A stretch of DNA of 64,000 bases, from assembly GCF_001724605.1 (NCBI RefSeq), contig NZ_MEEX01000021.1, positions 18,501 through 82,500 of the forward strand, written 5' to 3'. The translations under genes and the position numbers were made by a program. The notes below the pieces were generated by a model. The model worked only from the letters and a program-made list of their open reading frames with translations, made no database searches and had not been told where the DNA came from. The DNA is from Phenylobacterium sp. SCN 70-31 (GTDB taxonomy: Bacteria; Pseudomonadota; Alphaproteobacteria; Caulobacterales; Caulobacteraceae). Positions 17,156 through 26,840 of this stretch are shown here, in pieces (positions within the stretch are counted from its first letter, which is position 1; every line of letters starts with the position of its first letter).

Positions 17156-18838
17156 TCAGGGTCCCGCGACGCGCGGCGTGGGCCCCAGGCCGGACTCGAG
17201 TTTGCGCTCGGAGTCGGCGCGGATCTTGTCGTCCGGATCCAGCGTCAGCACCCGTCGCCACTGGAACACCGCTTCGTCCTTGCGGCCCACCATCCAGTAG
17301 GCGTCGCCGAGGTGGCTGTTGATCTCGGGATCGCCCGCCTCGAGTTCGACCGCCTGTTCCAGCAGTTCGATGGCCTTGGGATAATCGCCCAGGCGATAGT
17401 GCGCCCAGCCCAGGCTGTCGATCATGGCGCCCGACCGGGGGTTGGCGGCCACCGCCTTCTCGACCATCGCCAGGGCCTCCTTGAGCCGCTCGCCACGGTC
17501 GATCAGTCCATAGCCCAGGTAGTTCAGCAGCTCGGGTTCGTCGGGGCGAAGGCTGAGGGCCTTCGACAGGTCGGCCTCGGCCTGAGGCCAGCGCCCCGCG
17601 CGCTCATGCGCCTGACCGCGCGCGTAATAGAGCTGCCAGTCCGGCGCCTTCGCCTCGGCGATGAGCGTGTCGAGCACGACGGCCGCCTCGTCGTTGCGGT
17701 CGTTGGCCCGCAGCAGGTCCGAGAGGGTGATGCGGCCTTCGAAGTCGCCGGTTTCGGCCGCGGCGCGCGCGAGCCTGAGCGCACCCTCCTTGTCGCCCGC
17801 GCTCTGATAGCTCCAGGCGAGCTTGGCCTGGGCCGCGGGAAACGCGGGACTGCCGGGCTTGGGCCGGCCATAGGCGGCGCGGGCCCCCTCCAGATCGCCG
17901 CGCGCCTGCAACAGGTCGCCCAGCATCAGCCAGGCGTCGTTTCGTTGCGGGTCCAGGCTCAGCGACAGGCGCAGATAGGCCAGCGCCGTCGCCTCCTGCC
18001 GGGCGCTGATCATGGTGGCCGCCGGGGCGAGCAACGCAAAGGCGGCGCCTTCCTTCAGCGTCGGCGCCGCCGGCGCCCGGCCGCCGCTGGCCCGGGCCTT
18101 GGCCGCCCTGGCCGCCTGACTGGAGGGATTGCGTCGGAGCGCCCCGTCGTAGAGCGCCAGCGCGTCGGCCTTGCGGCCCCGCCGCTCCAGGAAGCCGCCA
18201 TAAGCCAGGACCGCCAGCTCGTTGGGATTCTCCCCGGCGGTTACGGCCTTGAAGTTCGTCTCGGCCTCGTCGAAGCGACGGGCGCGCTCGAACAGGTGCG
18301 CCTGGCCGATCTGCCCGAAGTAGTCCACCGCCCCGTCGCCGCGAAGCTGGGGTCGCACCACCGTTCCCTCGGTGTCGCCGGCCGCCGCGGCGACCCAGGG
18401 CGCCAGCAGGGCCGCGGCGGCCCGGTGCGGGAAGCCGATGGGGTCGCCGCCCAGTTCGGCCTGGGCGGCCTTGCCCTTGCCATCGCCCAGGAGCGCGACG
18501 GCGCGCACCAACCGTCCCATCCGCTTCGACGGCTCTGAGGCGGTGGGTCCGGTCGGCGCCAGCGTCGCAGCCTTGGCGACCTGCCCGGCCATCAGCGCGG
18601 CGGTGAAGGCCTGTTCGGACACGGCCGGATCGTCGCCGCCGTGCGCGCGGGCGTACTCCAGGAAACGGGCGGCGTCAGCGTTCCGGCCCGCGTTCAGGGC
18701 GGCGTTGCCCGCCAGGAAGAGGCCGTAGGCGCTGTCCGCCGCAGGCGGACCGGCCGGCTCGATCCCGGTAGACGATGTGGTGGCGCACCCCGCCAGGAGG
18801 GCGGCGGGCGCGGCGAGGGCGAATAGGAAGCGACGCAT
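17156..18838 (-). CDS. TPR-repeat lipoprotein
   Basis: 560 aa. The start is the ATG at 18838 (MRRFLFALAAPAALLAGCATT), a lipoprotein signal with lipobox LAGC. The ORF track joins this frame to an upstream shadow and calls 1015 aa; the lipobox shows the true start. The rest is helical tetratricopeptide repeats, clearest at the C-terminus (LNYLGYGLIDRGERLKEALA, SLGWAHYRLGDYPKAIELLE, HLGDAYWMVGRKDEAVFQWR). It is expected to be a periplasmic-facing scaffold anchored in a membrane. Its partner is unknown; ispE follows immediately. Confidence 0.88.
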   Translation of the reverse strand: MRRFLFALAAPAALLAGCATTSSTGIEPAGPPAADSAYGLFLAGNAALNAGRNADAARFLEYARAHGGDDPAVSEQAFTAALMAGQVAKAATLAPTGPTASEPSKRMGRLVRAVALLGDGKGKAAQAELGGDPIGFPHRAAAALLAPWVAAAAGDTEGTVVRPQLRGDGAVDYFGQIGQAHLFERARRFDEAETNFKAVTAGENPNELAVLAYGGFLERRGRKADALALYDGALRRNPSSQAARAAKARASGGRAPAAPTLKEGAAFALLAPAATMISARQEATALAYLRLSLSLDPQRNDAWLMLGDLLQARGDLEGARAAYGRPKPGSPAFPAAQAKLAWSYQSAGDKEGALRLARAAAETGDFEGRITLSDLLRANDRNDEAAVVLDTLIAEAKAPDWQLYYARGQAHERAGRWPQAEADLSKALSLRPDEPELLNYLGYGLIDRGERLKEALAMVEKAVAANPRSGAMIDSLGWAHYRLGDYPKAIELLEQAVELEAGDPEINSHLGDAYWMVGRKDEAVFQWRRVLTLDPDDKIRADSERKLESGLGPTPRVAGP

Positions 18839-18906
18839 GGCCCGACTCTGGGCGTCCGCGGCGTCGGCCGCAAGCGCCCAGTCGCCACACGCGAACCGGC
18901 CGTGGC

Positions 18907-20565
18907 CTACATGTTCGGATAGTTCGGCCCGTCCCCGCCCTGCGGCGTCGTCCAGTCGATGTTCTGCGACGGGTCCTTGATGTCGCAGGTCTTGCAGTGG
19001 ACGCAGTTCTGGAAGTTGATCTGGAACTTCGGATTCTGGCCCGCGTCGTCGTACAGCACCTCGTAGACGCCGGCGGGGCAGTAGAGCCGCGCCGGCTCGC
19101 CGAACTTCGGCAGGTTCACGTCGATCGGGATCGACGGGTCGCGCAGATGCAGGTGCGCCGGCTGGTTCTCGTCGTGGTTGGTCGACGACAGGAACACGCT
19201 GGACAGCTTGTCGAAGCTCAGCACGCCGTCGGGCTTGGGATAGACGATCGGCTTGTAGTCCGAGGCCTTGCCGGTGGATTCGGCGTCGCCCTTGGTGTGC
19301 TTCATCGTCCCGAAGATCGAGAAGCCGCCCAGCAGGTGGGTCGACCACATGTCGAAGCCCGAGAACGCCGTGCCGAGCGCGGTGCCGAACTTCGACAGCA
19401 TCGGCTTGGCGTTGCGGACGATGTTCAGCTCCTTCTTCACCCAGGAGGCGTCGAAGGCCTGCTTGTATTCGACCAGCTCGTCGCCGGCGCGACCGGCGGC
19501 GATGGCCGCGGCGGCGGCCTCGGCGGCCATGATGCCGCTCTTGATGGCGTTGTGGCTGCCCTTGATGCGCGGCACGTTCACGAAGCCCGCGCTGTCGCCC
19601 AGCAGCACGCCGCCGGGGAAGTAGAGCTGCGGGACCGACTGGATGCCGCCCTCGCTGATGGCCCGCGCGCCGTAGGCGATGCGCTTGCCGCCTTCGAGAT
19701 ACTTGGCGACCTCGGGGTGGTGCTTCCAGCGCTGGAACTCGTCGAAGGGCGACAGCCAGGGGTTCTTGTAGTTCAGGTGCACGACGAAGCCGGTGGCCAC
19801 GTAGTTGTCCCCGAAGTGGTACATGAAGCTGCCGCCGCCGGTCTTGTCGTCGAGCGGCCAGCCCAGGGTGTGGATCGCCAGGCCGGGCTGGAACACCTCG
19901 TCCGGGACCTGCCACAGCTCCTTGATGCCGATGCCGTACTTCTCGGGGCTCGCGTCCCGGCACAGGCCGTACTTGGCCTTGAGCACCTTGGCGAGCGAGC
20001 CACGCACACCTTCGCCGATGAAGACGTACTTCCCGCGCAGCTCCATGCCGGGCTCGTAGTTGGGCCCCGGCTGGCCGTCCTTGCCGATCCCGAACTCGCC
20101 GACGACCACGCCGACCAGTTTGTCGCCCTCGAACACCGGCGCCGAAGCGGCCATGCCCGGATAGATCTCGACGCCCAGGCCTTCGGCCTGCTGGCCCAGC
20201 CAACGGCAGACGTTGCCCAGGCTGGCGATGTAGTTGCCGTGGTTGTTCATGAAGGGGGGCATCGCCCAGACCGGCAGATCCAGGCTGCCCTGCGGCCCGA
20301 GGACCACGAACTTGTCCTTGGTCACCGGCGTCTCGAGCGGCGCGCCCAGCTCCTTCCAGTTCGGGAACAGCTCACTGATCCCCTTCGGGTCGATCACCGC
20401 GCCCGAGAGGATGTGCGCGCCCACCTCGGCGCCCTTCTCGACCACCGCCACCGTCAGGTCGGCCGAGAGCTGTTTCAGACGGATCGCGGCGGCCAGGCCC
20501 GACGGCCCGGCGCCCACGATGACGACGTCGTACTCCATGGCTTCGCGCTGGACGGCTTCGCTCAT
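18907..20565 (-). CDS. Electron transfer flavoprotein-ubiquinone oxidoreductase
   Basis: 552 aa from the ATG at 20565, which has GAGGGG at good spacing; the ORF track's 20604 start has none. It passes electrons from acyl-CoA dehydrogenases via ETF to ubiquinone at the inner membrane. It has an N-terminal FAD-binding loop (YDVVIVGAGPSGLAAAIRL), membrane-associated ubiquinone region, and C-terminal 4Fe-4S ligands in NCVHCKTCDIKDPSQNIDW plus an upstream CPAGVYE. It fits the fatty-acid oxidation genes elsewhere in the window (52361, 29847). Confidence 0.95.
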   Translation of the reverse strand: MSEAVQREAMEYDVVIVGAGPSGLAAAIRLKQLSADLTVAVVEKGAEVGAHILSGAVIDPKGISELFPNWKELGAPLETPVTKDKFVVLGPQGSLDLPVWAMPPFMNNHGNYIASLGNVCRWLGQQAEGLGVEIYPGMAASAPVFEGDKLVGVVVGEFGIGKDGQPGPNYEPGMELRGKYVFIGEGVRGSLAKVLKAKYGLCRDASPEKYGIGIKELWQVPDEVFQPGLAIHTLGWPLDDKTGGGSFMYHFGDNYVATGFVVHLNYKNPWLSPFDEFQRWKHHPEVAKYLEGGKRIAYGARAISEGGIQSVPQLYFPGGVLLGDSAGFVNVPRIKGSHNAIKSGIMAAEAAAAAIAAGRAGDELVEYKQAFDASWVKKELNIVRNAKPMLSKFGTALGTAFSGFDMWSTHLLGGFSIFGTMKHTKGDAESTGKASDYKPIVYPKPDGVLSFDKLSSVFLSSTNHDENQPAHLHLRDPSIPIDVNLPKFGEPARLYCPAGVYEVLYDDAGQNPKFQINFQNCVHCKTCDIKDPSQNIDWTTPQGGDGPNYPNM

Positions 20566-20698
20566 CGTGTTCCCCTCGGCGTCTTCCGGGCGAACGCGCG
20601 CCACCCGGTCGTCTGGACTCCCCAGTATTCCGGGTCTTATCGGGAGGTCTCGCCGCGATGGTCAAGCGCGAACGCTTCGCGTCTGCGGCGCCGGCCGG

Positions 20699-22111
20699 CT
20701 ACCGTCGCCCTTCGGTCACGATCTTCACCTGCGCGCCGGGCGCGAGGGGTTCGCCCGGTCGCAGGTTGTTGAGCATGAGGAAGCGGGCCAGCCGATCGCG
20801 CTCGGGCGGCATGCGCGCGGACATCGTCTCCGCCGTGTCGCCGGGGCGCACCGTGACCACCGCGATGCGTCGCCCGCCCACCGCCTCTGCGTCGCGGTCC
20901 GAAAGGCGGCGGAACGATTCGTACATCCCGTCGAACACGCCCGCCTGACCGGCCGGCGCCATCGAGACGAAGTGATAGACCTGGTTTCCGCCCGCGGCGT
21001 AGGCCACGACCGTCAGGTCCACCGGCCGACCGGCCGACAGCGCCCGCGCGGGCAGCACCACCGCCGGCATGCCGTTGATGGTGGTGCGCTGAGCCTGACC
21101 CAACTCGTGGCGACCCTGGCGGATGATCCCCCGCATCACCGCGGCGGCGTAAGCCTCAAGCTGCGAAGCCGGCGCCTGGCCCGGAGCGAACTCGGCCAGC
21201 ATGCCCTGCGGCCCGGCCACCCGCACCGCCTGCGGGGTGTTGCTCAACGCGAACCCCTGCGGCGCGTCGAAGCGGATGCGCAGGGCCGGATGCACAAACG
21301 ATCCGCCCCGCACCACCCCCTGGCCGGGATCGTCGCCGAACGGCATCCCGTCCAGCGCCGCCAGGAAGGCGCGCTGGTCCAGGGCCAGGTCCTCGGCGTA
21401 GGCGATCCGCGCGGCCTGCGTCTCGGCCCGCTGGATCCGATCGCCCGTCAGCGGATGGGTGCGGGCCCAGGCCGGGGTCGCCGCCCCGCCCTGCCCGGTG
21501 GTCTGGGTGTTGAAGGCGTCCTCGCGCTGCAGGCCGTCCAGCACCCGCGTCAGGCCCTCGGGCGCATAGCCCGCCATGGGTAGATAGCGAAGCGCCAGGG
21601 TGTCGGCCTCGTACTCCTGGTTCCGCGAATAGCTGAGCGTCCCCAGCTTGCCCACGCGGCCGGCGATGCCGCCCGCGATATCCGACTTTGTCGCCGCCCC
21701 GATCAAGGCCGCGGCCAGACCGCTGAGCGCCTCGGCCTGTTCCTGGCGCTGGGCGTGCTTGGCGGTCACGTGGCCCAGTTCGTGGCCCAGCACCGCCGCC
21801 AACTCGGCCTCGGAGTTCATGATCGAGAGCAGCCCACGGGTGATGTAGACATAGCAGCCCGGCGGCGCGGTGAAGGCGTTCACCACCTCGGAGTTCAGCA
21901 CGGTGAAGATGCAGCGCTGGCGCATCCCCGCCGCCTGAGCCATGCGATCGCCCACACGCTGGACATAGTCGGCCTGAGGCCCCGCGAACTCGCCGCCCAG
22001 GCTGGCCACGAGGCCCATGTGCTCGCGCGCCGGCTGGGCCGCCGCGGGCGTCCCGCCCAACGGAAGCGCCGCCAGCAGAACCACCGCCGCCAGAGCTTCC
22101 ACCCGCCGCAT
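20699..22111 (-). CDS. M48-family periplasmic zinc metalloprotease with LysM-like tail
   Basis: About 470 aa from the ATG at 22111, which gives a signal peptide (MRRVEALAAVVLLAALPLGG); the ORF track starts 10 codons earlier at TTG. The zinc motif is HELGH in LAAVLGHELGHVTAKHAQR, with the third ligand Glu in YSRNQEYEADTLAL. The C-terminus (VTVRPGDTAETMSARM to PGAQVKIVTEG) resembles a LysM unit, suggesting contact with peptidoglycan. Related M48 proteins such as BepA process or check outer-membrane proteins; that role is inference. Confidence 0.88.
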   Translation of the reverse strand: MRRVEALAAVVLLAALPLGGTPAAAQPAREHMGLVASLGGEFAGPQADYVQRVGDRMAQAAGMRQRCIFTVLNSEVVNAFTAPPGCYVYITRGLLSIMNSEAELAAVLGHELGHVTAKHAQRQEQAEALSGLAAALIGAATKSDIAGGIAGRVGKLGTLSYSRNQEYEADTLALRYLPMAGYAPEGLTRVLDGLQREDAFNTQTTGQGGAATPAWARTHPLTGDRIQRAETQAARIAYAEDLALDQRAFLAALDGMPFGDDPGQGVVRGGSFVHPALRIRFDAPQGFALSNTPQAVRVAGPQGMLAEFAPGQAPASQLEAYAAAVMRGIIRQGRHELGQAQRTTINGMPAVVLPARALSAGRPVDLTVVAYAAGGNQVYHFVSMAPAGQAGVFDGMYESFRRLSDRDAEAVGGRRIAVVTVRPGDTAETMSARMPPERDRLARFLMLNNLRPGEPLAPGAQVKIVTEGRR

Positions 22112-22195
22112 TCCGCCTTCGCTCCGCATCCGGGCTGACAAGCCGCCCGCTTCGCGCCAAGAGTGGCGCAGACTTGTCCGAGAGTGAACAGCCCA

Positions 22196-23041
22196 ATGTC
22201 GGCGGCCGCCGAACCCTCCAACGCCCGCCTGGCCGAAAGCCTGCTGGCCTTCTGGGCCGAAGCCGGCATCGACTCGGTTCTGGCCGACGAAGCCGTCGAC
22301 CGGATCGAGGCCGGGCGCGTGGCGCCGCCACCGAGGCCGCCGCCGCCGGTCACGGCCCTGGCCCCCGCCCCCGCGGGCCGGATCGCGCCCGGCGGCCGGC
22401 CCGTCGGACCGGACGTCGCAACCGCTATCGCGCAGGCGCAGGCCGCCGCGGCCGCGGCCGGGAGCCTGGAGGACCTGGTCGCCGCCATCGCCGCCTTCGA
22501 GGGGTGTCCGCTCCGCTACGAGGGCGCGGCGACCAAGGCCGTGGTCTTACGCGGCGACCCCAAGGCCCCGCTCATGGTGATCGGCGAAGGCCCCGGCGCC
22601 GAGGAGGATGCGCGCGGCGAACCGTTCGTCGGCCGCGCCGGCCGGCTGCTGGACCGGATGCTGATGGCCGCCGGGCTGGAGGGCCGGGTGCTGATCACCA
22701 ACACCGTGTTCTGGCGGCCGCCCGGCAACCGCACCCCGAGCCCGGCCGAACAGGCGGTCTGCGCCCCGTTCCTCGAACGCATCGTCCAGCTGGTTCAGCC
22801 GCGCATGCTCCTGCTGGCCGGAGGCGCATCGGCCAAGTCGTTGCTGAAGCGCGAGGAAGGCATCCTGTCCCTGCGCGGTCGCTGGTTCGAGTGGCGCTCG
22901 GCCGACGGCGCCCTGGAACTGCCCGCAATGCCGACACTTCACCCCGCTTTCCTGCTCCGTCAGCCCGGCGCGAAGAAAAGGGCGTGGATCGATCTGCTGA
23001 CCCTGACCGAAAGGCTTGATCGCCCCGACCGCCCCCACTAG
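22196..23041 (+). CDS. Uracil-DNA glycosylase, family 4-like
   Basis: 281 aa from the ATG at 22196. The glycosylase domain (from about residue 100) has the water-activating loop GEGPGAEEDARGEPFVGRAG and the C-terminal HPAFLLRQP histidine loop typical of this superfamily, so it removes uracil from DNA. The N-terminal 90 residues are a Pro/Ala-rich linker. The full four-cysteine iron-sulfur set of classical family 4 is not evident (GCPLRYEG has one Cys), so it may be the alphaproteobacterial variant lacking a complete cluster. It is divergent from the M48 gene. Confidence 0.85.
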   Translation: MSAAAEPSNARLAESLLAFWAEAGIDSVLADEAVDRIEAGRVAPPPRPPPPVTALAPAPAGRIAPGGRPVGPDVATAIAQAQAAAAAAGSLEDLVAAIAAFEGCPLRYEGAATKAVVLRGDPKAPLMVIGEGPGAEEDARGEPFVGRAGRLLDRMLMAAGLEGRVLITNTVFWRPPGNRTPSPAEQAVCAPFLERIVQLVQPRMLLLAGGASAKSLLKREEGILSLRGRWFEWRSADGALELPAMPTLHPAFLLRQPGAKKRAWIDLLTLTERLDRPDRPH

Positions 23042-23117
23042 CCTGCCCCGCGGTGGGACTCGAGAAAAAGGGGTTCGCGTTCAGGGGACGTTAGTCCTCG
23101 CACGCGAATAGGACGGC

Positions 23118-24728
23118 ATGACGCTCAAAAAGCGCCTGCGCGTCGGGGCTTTGTCCCTGTTCGCCGCTGCCTCGTTCGCCGCAACTGCGGCCGTGGCCCA
23201 GCCCAGGCCTCTCTCCGACACCGACGCGCGCGCCTATACCGCCGCCTTCCAGGCCGTGGAACAGGGCGACTTCGTGGGCGCCCAGCTCCAGGCTTCCGAA
23301 ATCCAGGACCGGTCGCTGGACGGCTATCTGTCGTTCCGCGCGCTCATGCACCCCACGGCGCACAAGGCCAGCTTCGAGGAGCTGGCCGGATGGCTGGAAC
23401 GCTTCCGCGACCTGCCCCTGGCCGACCGCGTCTTCTCCCTGGCCCACAAGCGCAAGCCCGGCGAGGCCGCTCAGCTGCCCACGCCCGAGGTCGCCCTGGT
23501 CGACACCGCGCGCAGCGAGGTGACGAAGCCCGCCCGCGAAGCCTTCTATTCCGGCGACGCCCCGACCGCCTTCCGCCTGGCGGTCAACGTCGGCGAGCGC
23601 TGGATCGCGGGCCTGGCGGCCTGGCGGCTCCAGGACTACGCCCAGGCCCAGGACTATTTCGCCCAGGTGGCCCGCGACACCGACGAAGACCCGTGGCAGC
23701 GCGCCGCCGGCGCCTACTGGGCCCATCGCGCGGCCTCGATGATGGGCGACACCGCCTCGGCCCACGGCTTCCTGCGTCTGGCCGCCCAGGCGCCGCACAC
23801 CTTCTACGGCATGATCGCCGAGCGGCAGACCGCCCTGCTCCGCATCGCCGAGGCGCCGACCGGCCAACTCACCCTGGCGGCCTACCGGCCGCCGACCCGG
23901 CCCGCCGTCGAGGTGCTGGGCGGCGAACTGCGGGCGCACCGCGCCGCCGCCCTGGCCCAGATCGGCCGCCATGAGGAAGCCCGGCAGGAGATTCGCGCCG
24001 GCCTGGCCCTGGCCCGCACCGGCGAGGAGCGCGACGCCTGGACCGCCCTGCTGAGCGACTTCGGCCTCTCGGGGGTCTACGGCGGCTCGGGTCGCGGCTA
24101 TCTGACCCTGGGCGACTACCAGGCGCCGCCGCTGTCGCCCAGGAACGGCTTCACCATGGACAAGGCGCTGGTCTACGCCATCGTCCGCCAGGAGAGCGCG
24201 TTCAACCCGATGGCCCTGTCGCACGCCGGGGCTCGCGGCCTGATGCAGCTGCTGCCGACCTCGGCGGCCCTGGCCACCGGCGACCGCAACTTCGTCAAGC
24301 GGCCCAGGACCCTGTTCGATCCGGCGCTCAACCTTCGCGCCGGCCAGGACTACCTCGCCTATCTCATGGACCGGGGCGTGGGCCCCGACCTGCTCAAGAT
24401 GGTCGCCGCCTACAACGGCGGGCCGGGCGCGGTGCTGAGCACCATCCAGAAGGTCGGCGACGACGACACCCTGCTGCTCATCGAATGCCTGCCGGCGCTG
24501 GAGACGCGCAACTACGTCGAGAAGGTCATGGCCGGATACTGGACGTACAAGCGCATGTTCGGCGAGGAGACGCGCACCCTGGATGCGCTGGCCTCTGGCG
24601 CGCGCCGCATCGACGCCCGGCTCGACCTGACGCCCCTAGCCGATCCGGACGGGGCGCAGCCCCAGATCGCGCCGCAGCCGCTTCAGGTCGGCGCCGCGGC
24701 GATGCTCCAGACGGCGTCGTTCGACTAG
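23118..24728 (+). CDS. slt: Soluble lytic murein transglycosylase
   Basis: 536 aa with a signal peptide (LSLFAAASFAATAAVAQ). A long helical superhelix (about residues 30-330) precedes the SLT catalytic domain, with the catalytic Glu in VRQESAFNPMALSHAGARG, then LMQLLPTSA, and VAAYNGGPGAVL. It cleaves peptidoglycan glycan strands, forming anhydromuramic ends, in the periplasm. The C-terminal 93 bases overlap the convergent 24636-25082 gene. Confidence 0.93.
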   Translation: MTLKKRLRVGALSLFAAASFAATAAVAQPRPLSDTDARAYTAAFQAVEQGDFVGAQLQASEIQDRSLDGYLSFRALMHPTAHKASFEELAGWLERFRDLPLADRVFSLAHKRKPGEAAQLPTPEVALVDTARSEVTKPAREAFYSGDAPTAFRLAVNVGERWIAGLAAWRLQDYAQAQDYFAQVARDTDEDPWQRAAGAYWAHRAASMMGDTASAHGFLRLAAQAPHTFYGMIAERQTALLRIAEAPTGQLTLAAYRPPTRPAVEVLGGELRAHRAAALAQIGRHEEARQEIRAGLALARTGEERDAWTALLSDFGLSGVYGGSGRGYLTLGDYQAPPLSPRNGFTMDKALVYAIVRQESAFNPMALSHAGARGLMQLLPTSAALATGDRNFVKRPRTLFDPALNLRAGQDYLAYLMDRGVGPDLLKMVAAYNGGPGAVLSTIQKVGDDDTLLLIECLPALETRNYVEKVMAGYWTYKRMFGEETRTLDALASGARRIDARLDLTPLADPDGAQPQIAPQPLQVGAAAMLQTASFD

Positions 24729-25082
24729 CACCGCCCAGGGCGAACGCCCGAGCAGTCCACCCGGCCCAAGGCCAGACACGAGGGCCGCGCCGCCACCGGC
24801 CGCGAGATGCGTCTCCAGCGCCTTGATCCAGCCGTCGCGCAGGCGAAAGTCGGCGGGCGCCACGACGAGCCATTCGGCCCTGGCGGCCGCAGCGGCGGCC
24901 TCCAGGCTGTCATGCGCCTCGGCCCCCGTCTCCTCGCACAGCAGATCGATGCCGGCCTGGCCCGGGCCAGCGACCAGAAGCACCTGCCGCACCAGCCCGT
25001 CCACCGCCCCGGCCGTGAGCTGGGCCAGCAGGACGGGCAGCTCCGGAGCGCCCCGCCGCGCATCGATGATCACGGAAAGCAT
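24636..25082 (-). CDS. Small glycosyltransferase-like protein (uncertain)
   Basis: 148 aa. MLSVIIDARRGAPELPVLLAQL, VLLVAGPGQAG and AARAEWLVVAPADFRLRDGW follow the order of a GT-A (family 2) nucleotide-sugar fold: first strand, second strand, and a late pseudo-DxD region (PADFRL). It is too short for a complete transferase and may be only a structural relative. The end overlaps slt by 93 bases on the opposite strand, which lowers certainty about the exact C-terminus. Confidence 0.6.
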   Translation of the reverse strand: MLSVIIDARRGAPELPVLLAQLTAGAVDGLVRQVLLVAGPGQAGIDLLCEETGAEAHDSLEAAAAAARAEWLVVAPADFRLRDGWIKALETHLAAGGGAALVSGLGPGGLLGRSPWAVLVERRRLEHRRGADLKRLRRDLGLRPVRIG

Positions 25083-25168
25083 GACCCGACAGACCGTGCT
25101 TCCTCCGCGGCGGTCAAGCCCCGGCCGCGTGTCAGCCGACGCCGATCATGCCGGGATCGCTTCGAGGA

Positions 25169-25528
25169 TCAGTCTGTCGTGGCCCAGGTGCGGTCGGCGT
25201 TGCGATCGTAGCGCAGCGTGACCTTCGAGACGCTGCACAGGTCGAGGCGGTTCCAGACCGCCGGCGTGCCGTCGTCGTAGACCACCTTCAGGTCGAACCG
25301 GCAGCCCTTCGTGCCTCGGGCGAATTCGATGTCCACCGCCTCGCCGTCGGCCAGCACATCGGCTTCCATCACGTCTTCTTCCCAGTCGTCGGCGTTCGAC
25401 GCCGACACATAGACTTCCGAGATGGTGTATCCGGTCTTGTTGTAGACTTGGAAGTCCTGATCGCCCGCCATGACGGGGCTGGCCAGGAGCACGACAGGCG
25501 CCGAGAGGGCCACGATACGTTTCAGCAT
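25169..25528 (-). CDS. Secreted small protein of unknown function
   Basis: 119 aa. I chose the ATG at 25528 because GGTGGGAC precedes it and it gives a signal peptide (MLKRIVALSAPVVLLASPVMAG). The ORF track's longer start at 25654 adds 42 unlike residues. The mature part (FQVYNKTGYTISEVYVSASN, DIEFARGTKGCRFDLKVVYD) looks like a small beta-sandwich with two cysteines that could form a disulfide. I do not recognise a function. The promoter region is notably AT-rich around 25560-25720. Confidence 0.75.
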   Translation of the reverse strand: MLKRIVALSAPVVLLASPVMAGDQDFQVYNKTGYTISEVYVSASNADDWEEDVMEADVLADGEAVDIEFARGTKGCRFDLKVVYDDGTPAVWNRLDLCSVSKVTLRYDRNADRTWATTD

Positions 25529-25730
25529 TTTCGTCCCACCTTCTGTGTGATGTCCGCGTTTTCCACGGCAGCCGTAACCATCCCGTAAATTCCCAATATC
25601 GAGACACACATGAATGTGGATAATGGAATCTATACCTCCGAATACTGAAATCACGCTCGCACCCGTAGGACGCGCGGCGCGCGCACCATATGTTCTTGTT
25701 TTGTTCGAATTCGAGCCCTAGATTGCGGGC

Positions 25731-26807
25731 ATGTCTCAGACCGCTCCCCCGATGCGCGGCCGCGGCGCCCGCTCGAACGCCAGCGGCCGCTACGAGTCCG
25801 AGGTGCGGGAGGCGTTCGACGACGGCTGGACGCGCGACGACGCCGAGGCGACCCCCCTGCGCACCGAGGTCAGCGTCGAACGCGCCCGCCGGATCATCAG
25901 CCACAACGACAGCCCCGACGTCGGCTTCTCGGCCTCCATCAATCCCTACCGGGGCTGCGAGCACGGCTGCATCTACTGCTACGCCCGGCCTTCCCACGCC
26001 TATATGGGCCTCTCTCCCGGCCTCGACTTCGAGTCCCGCATCTTCGTGAAGCCAGACGCCGCCCGGCTCCTGGAGAGGGAACTCTCCAGGCCGAGCTACA
26101 AGCCCGAGCTGATCCACATCGGCGGCAACACCGACCCGTATCAGCCGCAGGAGCGAACCCAGCGGATCACCCGCGGGGTGATCGAGGTGATGCTGCGGTT
26201 CCGGCACCCCTTCTCCGTGATCACCAAGTCGGCGCTGGTCGTGCGCGACCTCGACCTGCTCGCCGAAGCGGCGACGATGAACCTGGCGCGGGTGGCCATC
26301 TCGGTCACCACTCTGGACCGCAAGCTGGCGCGCTCGATGGAGCCACGTGCGGCCACGCCGGCGAAGCGCCTGGACGCCATCGCCCGGCTTGCCGCGGCCG
26401 GCGTGCCCGTGACGGTCATGTTCGCACCGGCCATCCCGGGCCTGAACGACCACGAGATGGAGGCCGTGCTGGAGCGCGCCGCCGGCGCCGGCGCCTCGGG
26501 CGCGGGCTATGTCGTCCTGCGACTGCCGCTGGAGATCAAGGATCTGTTCCGGGAGTGGCTCGACACCGGCCAGCCGGATCGCGCCCGACGCGTCATGTCG
26601 CTGGTCCGCCAGATGCGGGGCGGCAAGGACTACGACATGGCCTGGGGTCGCAGGATGCGCGGCGAAGGCCCCATCGCCGACCTGCTTTCGATCCGCTTCA
26701 AGGCCGCCCGCCGCCGCTACGGTCTGGACCGCGGCTGGCCGCCCGCGGACCTCTCACGCTTCCGCGTCCCGCTTCAGGCCGGCGGGCAACTGGATCTGTT
26801 CGGCTGA
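25731..26807 (+). CDS. PA0069-type radical SAM protein
   Basis: 358 aa radical SAM protein. The cluster motif is CEHGCIYCYARPSH (CxxxCxxC), followed by SFDFES-like region GLDFESRIF and the IHIGGNTDPYQPQE segment, which typify the PA0069 branch related to spore photoproduct lyases. The reaction is unknown. It is a single gene convergent with the RNA methyltransferase. Confidence 0.88.
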   Translation: MSQTAPPMRGRGARSNASGRYESEVREAFDDGWTRDDAEATPLRTEVSVERARRIISHNDSPDVGFSASINPYRGCEHGCIYCYARPSHAYMGLSPGLDFESRIFVKPDAARLLERELSRPSYKPELIHIGGNTDPYQPQERTQRITRGVIEVMLRFRHPFSVITKSALVVRDLDLLAEAATMNLARVAISVTTLDRKLARSMEPRAATPAKRLDAIARLAAAGVPVTVMFAPAIPGLNDHEMEAVLERAAGAGASGAGYVVLRLPLEIKDLFREWLDTGQPDRARRVMSLVRQMRGGKDYDMAWGRRMRGEGPIADLLSIRFKAARRRYGLDRGWPPADLSRFRVPLQAGGQLDLFG

Positions 26808-26840
26808 GCCTCGCACCCACCGCGTGGCGCAATCCGGACG

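Noticed and set aside
17156-20203. 1015 aa minus-strand ORF joining the TPR protein to upstream sequence
   Set aside because: The first 455 residues are out-of-frame translation of the ETF-QO gene; the lipobox start at 18838 gives the real protein.
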